From NCBI GenBank assembly GCA_001632435.1, contig KV423976.1:100522-117606 (forward strand): 17,085 nt of DNA, written 5' to 3'. This stretch comes from Calocera cornea HHB12733. Its lineage: Eukaryota > Basidiomycota > Dacrymycetes > Dacrymycetales > Dacrymycetaceae. A program made the position numbers and the translations under genes. Position 1 is the first letter of the stretch, and the number at the start of each line of letters is the position of its first letter. Below are positions 9,870-17,085 of the stretch, one piece after another. The notes below the pieces were generated by a model, which worked only from the letters and a program-made list of their open reading frames with translations, searched no databases and had not been told where the DNA came from.

Positions 9870-11161
9870 TTGTCCACCGGACTCACATAGGCGTGCTCAG
9901 CTTGTGATTTGAAAAGCATGTGTCCTATAAATTCCTGCCAACCGTCTTACGACAAGGCAAGTGTGCTGCGCCTCGTGTTCCGTCCTATCGGTCATCCCTT
10001 GAAAGGCGTAAGCCATGCTAACCATGTGGCGGGCCTGACGGCTCCGGGGTTTGGTGCCCAGCAATAGAGAGCTTAAAGTCAAAACCCTTGTTGATCAGGC
10101 CCGACGTCTCTCAATGCAGGGACCCAGAACTCGGAAGCCTCTCTCCACCAAGGAAGGCCCTCTTCTCCACCTGGATGTCACCATGCACCCGCCTCGTTGC
10201 AAGAGGAGGCAAGAATACTTCAGAATGTTTGCTTTAGAGTTGTGGTTTCAATGGCGGGTTAGACATGGTATATAAACTAGTACGCCTCGGAACCAGCGAG
10301 AGCTTGTTCTCCTCGCATTCTTAACTGACATTCTATCCTTTCCCCAAGGGGCCTGCCTCCCGTAGTCCGTACGCTACCCATTGGTCTCTCACATGCTACC
10401 ATTATACGATTGCATACATGTGGAGGCAGTTCCAGTTGGGCTGAGGAAGGGGTTACGCCGCTCAAAGTTCCAGATTCTGGAGGGAAGATGGGGTGTCTTC
10501 CCGTCTCTGCCGATTCGTGTGAAGGTCCTCAGAAGGGATACGAATGCCGGAAACCAGCTTGAAATCAGCACCTCATGCGCTCCGGTCGATCTCAAAGCGT
10601 GCCAACTCCCCGACGGGTGCGAGGGTGTTGAATCGGCTTTTACCAGCGATTCCATGCGCCATTGTCCGGCCAACCCGAGGTGACCAAGAGATGATACGAT
10701 GACAATCTCCCTCAGAACAGGTGGCCCATCATCTCATATACTGCAAATAACATACCGGGGGTCAGCCCGAGACATTATTGTCCACCGGGGAAATTACCGT
10801 ATTCCCGTGCTCAGCGGCAAGCCCTGATGAAATTGGCTCTCATTTCGGGCTTCTGGTTCCGCCGAATGGCATCAAGGAATCCCTTGAATCCCCTGATTAA
10901 CTTGTTTCAGAAGACGATTGGCCAGATCGTTACCCCATCGTCGCACCAGAAACCGGATCGGGCGTTCCCGCGCGTTTATTATCCCGCATTTCGGTTCCTT
11001 CGGCGCTTCTCGCTGATGAGCCCCGGGCCAAATGGCGGGCACGGCATTTCGCGTACGAATTCGGGCCGGCGTGGCCACCTGGAGGGAAGCGAGAGTTCCC
11101 TGGGCCCCGAGGGAATAGCCGTGGCATAAAGGCCCATTTCCGAGGAGCCGTTGTGGAGATA

Positions 11162-11434
11162 ATGCAAAGATGCGATGTTTATGAAGGGTGGGAGAAAGTG
11201 AACAATCGTAGAATGGAGATGAGCGATTACTTGTTTATCGCGCTGTCGCATGGCGAGCGTGTCTCTTACGAGATGTGCGCTGTGCCTTTCCCAGACTTTC
11301 TCGTTCCCATGAAGATGGACATGCAGGTGAAATTTCGGCAGCTGAGGGACTCGATTGCTACATTCAAGATGCGGACGCCGTGGCGATGGCCAACCGCGTT
11401 GAACACAGAGGAGGAGCTCCGAAAAAGGCAGTAG
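11162..11434 (+). CDS. Unrecognised short ORF or gene fragment, 90 residues
   Basis: The frame runs from ATG 11162 to TAG 11432-11434. The product looks protein-like in its second half: MSDYLFIALSHGERVSYEM, then VPFPDFLVPMKMDMQVKF, then a charged helix ending NTEEELRKRQ. No family is recognised and no TATA box or splice partner is evident. It stops only two bases before a tandem 105-bp repeat, so it may be the relic end of a repeat-associated or mobile-element gene. Its reality is uncertain. Confidence 0.22.
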   Translation: MQRCDVYEGWEKVNNRRMEMSDYLFIALSHGERVSYEMCAVPFPDFLVPMKMDMQVKFRQLRDSIATFKMRTPWRWPTALNTEEELRKRQ

Positions 11435-11436
11435 CA

Positions 11437-11645
11437 GCCGAAAACAACAATACGGCTGAATAAGGCGGCGGGCGCACATCACGACAACATCGGGCGACAG
11501 GCCTGTGGGGATTGTCGACGTGAATCAGCATCCTGGACGACGCCGAAAGCAACAATGCGGCTGAATAAGGCGGCGGTCGCACCTCAAGACCACGCCGAGC
11601 GACAGGGGTGGAGATGGTCGACGGGAATCAGTGCCTGGGACCGAG
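11437..11645. repeat. Two-unit tandem repeat, period 105 bp
   Basis: Unit 1 starts at 11437 and unit 2 at 11542. Both share GCCGAAA-CAACAAT-CGGCTG, then AATAAGGCGGCGG-CGCAC, GCGACAGG and GTCGACG-GAATCAG in the same order, with scattered substitutions. Each unit starts with a CAGCCG/CGGCTG-like inverted pair. The divergence indicates an old duplication. Confidence 0.85.
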
Positions 11646-11946
11646 TCGAGCGGTCCGGGTGTTGTAGCCAGGACGAGTGTGCGATGGGATAGATTGCCGG
11701 GGTCTGTGAGACAACAATTCCACCGATGTCATTGATCATCGACCTATAAACCTTAACGATAAAGACATCCGTTGATATGCCACTCCTTGAACGCCCCTGT
11801 TGGTCGCTGTGGTGCGAAAGCGACATCCGCGTTACGCTCGATTGTCCTTGACTTTCAGAACGAAGCTCCGGCCGGTCGTCCCATCAATCCGTGCGCGTGT
11901 ATCGCTTGCTCGTGTTTGTCGTCGGTTGCAGCTCGATCGACATCGA
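11646..11946. other. Stretch downstream of the METTL7-like gene
   Basis: This probably contains the 3' UTR of the METTL7-like gene, transcribed leftward. No gene, clear polyadenylation signal or repeat was recognised. Confidence 0.4.
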
Positions 11947-12765
11947 TCACATCGTAAACCTGCCGATGCCGTGGAAGAAGAGGCTCCACTCAGGCTCGCC
12001 CTCCTTTCGCCAGATGTGCTTGTCGGACCACTTGACCTGGTTCACCCAGCCCATCGTGTCCTTGTCGAGCCTGCACCCGTCGAAGACGATGGACCAGATT
12101 GGCGTCCAGAGCCGCTGATACAGCCGGGAGGACGGTACCGGTGAGAGACAATGCTCGTACATCAATAATGAGCCGCCCTTTTTGAGCAGGCGCTGGCAGA
12201 GGGCGGGCAGGACGTCCTTTGCGCCCGGGACGCAGCAGAAGACGAGGATGGAGACGAGGGAGTCGACAGTGTTGTCCCCCCCCAAATGCTCGGCGATCTT
12301 GCCGATGTCGCCCGCCCCATACGGCAGGATGACCGCGTCGCCCTTCTCCTCCGAGTAGCCCGCCTCGACCAGCGCCTTCCTTAGCCCGGGCCACATGTCC
12401 GTGTTCGGCTCGAGCGCGTAGTACTTGCTGATCTTGGCGCGCTGCATGTACTTGAGACTGTGCCCGTGCCCGGCCCCGATCTCAAGGACGACGCCTTGCG
12501 CGTACGGCAGCAGCTGGACCTTTACGGGCGCGGCGGCCTTGTCGACCTCGGGCCCGAAGACGACCCAGAAGTTGGCCTGGAAGACCTCCTGCAGGCGCTT
12601 GAAGTGGACGATGAGGCCCGGGTCGGCCCACAGGGCGCGGAGGGTCGGCGGCAGGCCGTACGCGATGGCGAGGAGCAAGTCGGGCAGCGGGCTGAGGATG
12701 CGGGGCAGCGGCAGGTACTGCAGGAGCCGGTCGAAGAGCGGCGGCATGGCTGCGCAGGCGAGGTG

Positions 12766-12806
<41 letters not shown>

Positions 12807-12849
12807 GCCCGAACGCGACAGCACGCTCAGGCTCAGGGGTCGCAGCCAT
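11947..12849 (-). CDS. METTL7-like SAM-dependent methyltransferase
   Basis: A single uninterrupted frame of 300 residues on the - strand. After a low-complexity head with 13 Asp (residues 16-28), a hydrophobic, proline-punctuated segment (about 48-72, ILSPLPDLLLAIAYGLPPTL) could anchor it at a membrane or lipid droplet. The class I methyltransferase fold follows: SAM motif VVLEIGAGHG (120-129), post-I acidic Glu147 in YYALEPNTDM, then LVSILVFCCVPG, LKKGGSLLMYEH and a C-terminal WSIVFDGCRL...WSLF region, the pattern of METTL7A/B-like proteins. Human METTL7 proteins methylate thiols; the fungal substrate is unknown. The start could be Met1 (12849) or Met35, which would omit the Asp run. It is followed downstream by no close gene and preceded by the DUF7918-type gene on the same strand. 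Confidence 0.85.
12766..12804 (-). repeat. Trinucleotide repeat (GAC)13 inside the METTL7-like gene
   Basis: Thirteen perfect GTC units on the + strand read as GAC, giving 13 consecutive Asp. All units are identical at the third base, so the tract expanded by slippage rather than being kept only for its protein sequence. The count may vary between strains. Confidence 0.95.
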
Positions 12850-13206
12850 TGTGAGCGGAGGAAGTGCGGAGATACGGCGTGGAGGCCGGCCCTGCCAGCT
12901 CGAGTCTCGGGGACGGGCATGGGCATGACGGTATACGCGCGTGTAGTATCATCCCATTCTGCCGATATGTACAATATAGCACACTCTCTGTCTGTCCGGA
13001 CGTGTTGCATACATCCCCGAGTCCTCCAGGGGCACCATACGTGCCAGTCAACCGCCATTGTGCATAAATTACTCAACAGCCCAAAGAGCGACCGGTCGTC
13101 CCTGATTCGGGTCCGCATCGCCGAAACATTAGACAACGGTATTCATTGGTTCGCGCTCGGTTTCTACGAGCGGGCACATATGCAGCGAGGACATTGGGAA
13201 TGAGGA
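12850..13206. other. Upstream region of the METTL7-like gene
   Basis: This is the probable promoter and leader of the METTL7-like gene (read leftward). An AT-rich stretch around 12965-12980 (CTATATTGTACATAT on the - strand) lies about 120 bases upstream of the ATG and could serve as a TATA element, though the match is poor. No coding region is supported. Confidence 0.4.
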
Positions 13207-13375
13207 ATGGGCATGAGCTCGAGCTCGAGCATGACAATGGGAATGGGAATGACAAGGACAGAGAGACTGACCATGACAGTGACAAGGACAGAGAATGACA
13301 GTGACAGTGAGAGCGAGGAGACTGGTAGCCCGTGGGAAAAGGAAATGAAGGGAAAGGAGTGGGACGGGAATGGGA
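13207..13375. repeat. Low-complexity purine-rich region
   Basis: The + strand carries GAGCTCGAGCTCGAGC, then imperfect repeats of AATGGG, then alternating GACA, GTGACA and AGGACAGAGA units. It lies between the start of the METTL7-like gene and the end of the DUF7918-type gene. Apparent open frames here on either strand (Ser/His-rich) are by-products of the repeats. Confidence 0.7.
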
Positions 13376-13480
13376 ATCATTCATGCAGGGCATAGCGGAG
13401 CGAGCAGCAGCGGGCGGTACAGCGGTGCTGCCAGGGGGTGAACAGCAGGGCCGGGCGGGGATCCACAGCGGGGCGGGCGG

Positions 13481-15631
13481 TCAGTCATCATCGCTGTCCA
13501 TCGCCTCGTCCAGCCTGGCCTGGCGGTGCAGCATCCTCTGTGGCGGTGGCGGGGGTGCGGGGAAGCGGATGTCGAACACGCCCAGAGCGGGCGCGGGCGG
13601 CTTGCCGTTCTGCAGCTGCTGCAGCTGTTGGAACGCCGACGGTGGTGGTGCTGGTTGTGGTTGTGATGGTTGTGATGGTTGTGGTTGTGATGTTGTTGGT
13701 GGCGGCCCGTTCATGTGCGCTGGGACGTCCTCGAGCTTGACGCTGAACGCCGGTTCCTGCTGCTTGACACCTCCGGGCTCCAGATCCACGTCCAGATCCA
13801 CATCCGTGCTCATCGCACCGGGCTCGCGCTCCCCGTGCCCGCTCCCGGCCCCGTGCCCGTCCATGCCCAGGCGCGCATCCCCCCGACCAGGAACAGCAAA
13901 CCGCGACCTCCCCGCCCCCGCCTCAGCCGGCGCGCTGACCGTCTCGCGCATCGGCTCGCTGCGCCTCCTCTTGCTCGGGCTGCGGCCATCGGAGTCCCTG
14001 CCCTCCCCCGGCTCCCGGCCCAGGCCCATATCGAGGTCCAGGTGGGCATGCGCATGCAGGCCCGGGTCCGGGTCCAGATGCTCCTCCCCGCCAACGCGGT
14101 CCCGGTCCCTCAAGAACCCCTCGAGCACGCCCCAGTCCTCCTCCTCCCTCACCCCCGCCGCGGCCCGCGCCCGGGCCGCAGCAAGCACGTGCCGCTCGAG
14201 CTCCTGCATGTCGCCCTTGGTAGGGTGCGGGTGCGCGCCGAGTGAGAACCCTGCGCCGGGCGGGGGCGGGGGCGGGGGTGTGCGGGGCGCTGGGCTGCCG
14301 GCGTCCGCTCTGGCCGAGAGGCGCGAGGTGGAGCCGGAGCTGCTTTCCTTTTCCTGGTCGTCCGTTTCGGCCACTTCATGCTGCTGCTGCTGGTACTGGG
14401 GTTCCCGGGGCCCCGCCGTGCTCGGATCCAGAGGATCAGGATCAGCATCGTCCATCCGTTCCTCGTCCCCGCCGCTCCCGCTCCCGCTGCCGTGCGCGAG
14501 TATCGCGTCCCCATCCCCATCCCCATCCACGTCCACATCCCCATCGTGCTCGGGCTCCTCCCCCCGCTCGTCCATGCCGAGCCTAGCAAGCTTCTTCACG
14601 TACACCGGTGTCGGGCTGCGGCGGCGCTTCCTGCTCCCTTCCGCCGCGCCCTCTCCCTCCCCGTCGTCCGCCCACCCATCCCTCTCCCCACCCCCGCCCG
14701 CGCCCGACCCGCCCAGGGCGAGCCTGGCCAGCGCGTCCAGCTCGTCAGGCACGATGATCTTATACTGCTCGAGCCATGCGCGGGGGCGGTGCTTGAACTT
14801 GAACGTCAGGAAGGGCTGCTCGTCCGCCGCCGAGAGCGCTTCGACGACGGTGATGTTGCGCAGCTTCATGCGGTGGGAGAGCTCGGTGCGGCCGACCCTG
14901 CACAGGGGCGACGCGTTAGTGTTAGGACACGGCAGGGGAGACTCGCCCGCCCCGCAGCGGGCGGAGAGCGAGAGAGGCGGGAAGGAGGAGGACGGACTTG
15001 ATCGTGTGCAGGCCCGAGCTGCTGGACGCGTAGTACCTGTGCTCCTCGGGCGGGGGCAGGCGCCCGTACTCGACGCGCACGCGGTAGAACTCGACCGTGA
15101 TCGTGCCCTGCTCAGAGTACATGGCCGTGTAGCGCCGCTCTTCGCGCGCCGTGCCCTCGTCCGGCTCGGGCTCGTCGAGGTCTGCGGGCAGGCATGCGGT
15201 GGTCAGCGGGGAGGGGCGGAGGAAGGAGGAGGAAGGGACGGCTGACCCTCGACGGGCACGACGCCCCTAGCGAACTCGAACGGGCGCTTCTCCCTGCTGC
15301 TGAGCCTGTTTCCGCTGAGGCAGCAGTGGTGCATATGGTCCGCGATGCGCTTGTCGAGGAGGACGCCGTCTGCGAGGAGGCGGATGCGGAGAGTGTCTGT
15401 GCCGTTGCCGAGGTTGCAGTTGACGGCGAAGCGCTGTGATGCGGGGGTGGGGTGGGTGAGCTGCGCTGCTGTGCATGTGCACGTGCAGGGGCAGGAGGGG
15501 GCACTTACCTGGCCCTCGTTTGAGGCGACCCAGCAGGTGAGGACGCTGCCGGCGTGCGACTCTGTGACCTGGTACTCGTCGAGGCGGGTGTCGTTGCTGG
15601 CGATGACGGCGGAGTAGTTGCCCACCTTCAT
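13481..15631 (-). CDS. DUF7918-type protein with acidic, nuclear-looking tail
   Basis: Four exons on the - strand, 15631-15509, 15433-15247, 15181-14998 and 14897-13481, are joined across introns of 75, 65, 100 nt and give 636 residues with consistent phases. Residues 1 to about 215 resemble the basidiomycete DUF7918 domain: GNYSAVIASNDTRLDEYQV, VTESHAG-VLTCWV, SSREKRPFEFARGV, GTITVEFYRVRVEYG, then HTIKVGRTELSH and FLTFKFKHRPRAWLE. The rest is disordered: basic clusters RKRRR (254-258) and KRRR (474-477) that could be nuclear signals, runs of Asp/Gly, a polyproline run and Gln/Pro repeats, ending MDSDDD. Function of the family is unknown; a nuclear role is inferred only from composition. Intron 1 has no in-frame stop and could be retained, adding 25 residues. 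Its upstream region abuts the right inverted-repeat arm. Confidence 0.85.
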
Positions 15632-15885
15632 CGTGCCTCAGCCTCAGAGCAGTAGGGGGTGCACGGGGCACGTCGTGGGTGCGTGAACAGAGGACAGTGA
15701 GGCGGTGGACGGGGTGTATGCAGTGGAGAGCGCGTGCGGTGTGAGGGTGGGCGGTTGTGTGAATGGGAGAGTGCGGGACGGTGAGCTCGGGGCCACCGCC
15801 GCGTGCCGTCAGGGGAGTCACCGCCGCACCTCCGAGCCGTGGCCACCGAGCAGTGACCTCCTCTACTATACACTCCAAGTAGTCG

Positions 15886-16800
15886 CCCGCTGCGCACTGT
15901 CCAGGGCACGTCCTCGTGACAACAGACCACGCAGGACTTGCCAGTGTCATGGCCACAAACAAGTACTAAGTATACCAATATATTACCTACTCCCCGCCCC
16001 TGCTGAGGTCTGGCCGAGGGTCTGCATCAGGAGCGGGGTGGAGACGGGGATGCTGCCGCTGCTGCTGCTGCTGGGTGGTGTATGTGAGATGCGTGTGAGT
16101 GAGCTGGGTGTGCTGGGTAGAGGGCGGGCAGAGGGCACGCATGGGAGCGCGGACCGCCGTCGCCTGCCCTACGGCGGCTGCGACGCGCATGTGGGGGAAC
16201 GGGCACTCGGGGCCGAGGAAAGAGCGGAGGAGGGAGAGGGTTGCTAGGGGCGGGAGGGGTGCGAGGTGCTGTGGTGAGGTGACGGGGGAGGGAAGGAGGG
16301 AGCCAACAGGCACTACGACCTCCTGCTCCAAGTCGGAGGACGAGTGCCCACAGCCAGGCGAGCACGACCCCCGTCGCGCTAGTTTCGCCGAGCGCGCGGA
16401 GGACGACCAAGCTGGGAGCCTCGAAGTGCCCTCGGCGATGCTGCTGTCAAGGGTGTTGAGCTTGTCGGTGAGGAAGGCGAACATGAGTGCGGACGAGTTG
16501 GCGGGAGGGGGGCATGGGAGGGGGGAGGGGTCACCGACGGAGTGGGAGGTGCCCCGCAAAGGGTGGGAGATAGTCACGTGTATTTGAGTGTATTGTACTC
16601 CTGAGCCCGAGTGGGGTGTTGAACAGTCAGGAAACCGCGTGGTGTGTGGCCATGTGGGTGATGGACAGTGGAATGGCCCTACATTGCCCAATGTTAGTAT
16701 GTCTTCTGCACACAGAGAGACTCCTGAGAGGAGGGCCCTTCACTGCTGGTCCAGGTCAGTGGATGGGGCAGGTAGGAGGAGGGCAGGGTGCTACCTTGGG
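15886..16800 (-). repeat. Right arm of the long inverted repeat
   Basis: This arm is the reverse complement of 1-1739 with large internal gaps. Relative to the left arm it lacks roughly 396-712, much of about 790-1000, one of the two duplicated units near 1140-1265, and about 1427-1637. The innermost shared block is CCCGCTGCGCACTGT at 15886-15900 with flanking similarity, about 255 bases upstream of the DUF7918-type start. The outermost 183 bases (16618-16800) are almost identical to the left tip, while the interior is much more diverged. The + strand beyond 16800 cannot be compared because the left arm starts at base 1. Confidence 0.85.
15960..16484 (-). pseudogene. Internally deleted copy of the glomulin-like gene (right copy)
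   Basis: On the - strand an ATG at 16484 begins MFAFLTDKLNTLDSSIAEG, matching the left copy's first exon. The sequence then jumps to the part equivalent to left position 713 (SSARS against the WLWAL segment in a shifted frame), and later to ATLSLLRSFLGPECPFPHMR and to the LMQTLG-like region, where it jumps again. The conserved C-terminal segment (LVECMSLLYALLQ) is missing altogether. The long open frame through these pieces mixes intron and exon sequence in wrong frames, so it is not a working gene. Here ECPFPHMR is intact where the left copy has a stop, so each copy retains sequence the other has lost. Confidence 0.6.
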
Positions 16801-16905
16801 GAGGTATGTCTGTCTCTCATCAAACACTCTGGGTGAGAGGGAAGAGAAGTAATAAGAAGGATGAACCCAGAACTTATTCTATGAATTGAATGGGACAAGT
16901 GGGAG

Positions 16906-17085
16906 GAATGGCATGAATGGCATGAATGGCATGAATGGGCATTCACACAAATGGCATGAATGGAACGAATGGCATGAATGGCACGAATGGCACGAATGGC
17001 ACGAATGGCACGAATGGAACAAATGAGCATTCACACGAATGGCACGAATGGGACTTCACACGAATGGCACGAATGGCACGAATGG
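16906..17085. repeat. Decamer minisatellite, running off the window
   Basis: Tandem copies of GAATGGCAYG (mostly GAATGGCACG or GAATGGCATG) are interrupted by an ATTCACAC spacer at 16941-16948 and 17029-17036 and a variant CTTCACAC at 17054-17061. The array begins just outside the right inverted-repeat arm, after about 100 unremarkable bases, and continues to the last base. A frame through it on the - strand (repeating AIRAI/HSCHSC) is a by-product. Confidence 0.9.

Larger units (their letters stand above)
8540..11161. other. Gene-poor stretch without a supported gene
   Basis: About 2.6 kb in which open frames occur on both strands (for example around 9192-9602 and 10381-10683) but overlap in antisense, lack introns that join them, and show no protein motif I recognise. 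Contents that can be pointed out are a hairpin with an 8-bp stem at 9372-9392, a run of 13 G at 9857-9869, and a repeated pair of short motifs (TTGTCCACCGG followed by CGTGCTCAGC) at 9870-9901 and 10778-10815. Composition looks like old, degraded intergenic or repeat-derived DNA. Confidence 0.45.

Noticed and set aside
10381..10683. Overlapping open frames of about 100 codons on both strands
   Set aside because: The two frames mirror each other, neither resembles a known protein, and neither can be joined to a neighbour by plausible introns.
12460..13203. 247-codon + strand open frame across the METTL7-like gene, including a run of Val
   Set aside because: It is antisense to a clear methyltransferase and owes its length to GTC repeats and codon composition.
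13332..15245. Very long + strand open frame (637 codons) antisense to the DUF7918-type gene
   Set aside because: It is a by-product of GC-rich codon positions on the opposite strand. It crosses the introns of the real gene, is dominated by Ser/Pro/Arg low complexity, and has no recognisable domain.
16906..17085. CRISPR-like array
   Set aside because: Units are 10 bases in direct tandem with no unique spacers, and the setting is eukaryotic, so it is a minisatellite.

Overview
The window reads as nuclear DNA of a filamentous basidiomycete, most likely an agaricomycete. It is GC-rich. Most protein genes are split by very short introns (48-100 nt) with GT..AG ends and, where visible, TACTAAC-like branch points. 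It encodes a DUF7918-type protein, a family I associate with mushroom-forming fungi. No species is named, because nothing here fixes one.

Layout: Positions 1-1739 and 15886-16800 are two copies of one sequence in opposite orientation. Both carry decayed remains of the same multi-exon gene, an alpha-helical repeat protein tentatively of the YAP-binding/ALF4/glomulin type. Between them lie five well-supported genes. On the + strand are an AIF2/AMID-like FAD oxidoreductase (2651-3836, 2 exons) and the autophagy ubiquitin-like protein ATG8 (4411-5010, 5 exons). On the - strand are a cyclopropane-fatty-acid synthase-type methyltransferase (8450-6715, 5 exons), a METTL7-like SAM methyltransferase (12849-11947, intronless, with 13 consecutive Asp codons) and a DUF7918-type protein with a long acidic, probably nuclear tail (15631-13481, 4 exons). 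ATG8 and the CFA-type gene are convergent. Two weak ORFs (5786-6313 and 11162-11434) are recorded as hypothetical.

The segment from about 8540 to 11946 is gene-poor. It holds a 2-unit 105-bp tandem repeat, a run of 13 G and a widely spaced repeated motif pair. The right edge, outside the inverted repeat, runs into a decamer minisatellite that continues past the end of the window.

The five genes do not form an obvious pathway. AIF2-like and ATG8 are neighbours with cell-death and autophagy roles, and CFA-type and METTL7-like are both SAM methyltransferases, but fungal genes are usually regulated singly and I infer no cluster. The most notable feature is structural: a pair of long, decayed inverted repeats framing a normal gene block, with a sharp change in identity near their outer tips. 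I saw no CRISPR array, tRNA, rRNA or recognisable transposase.
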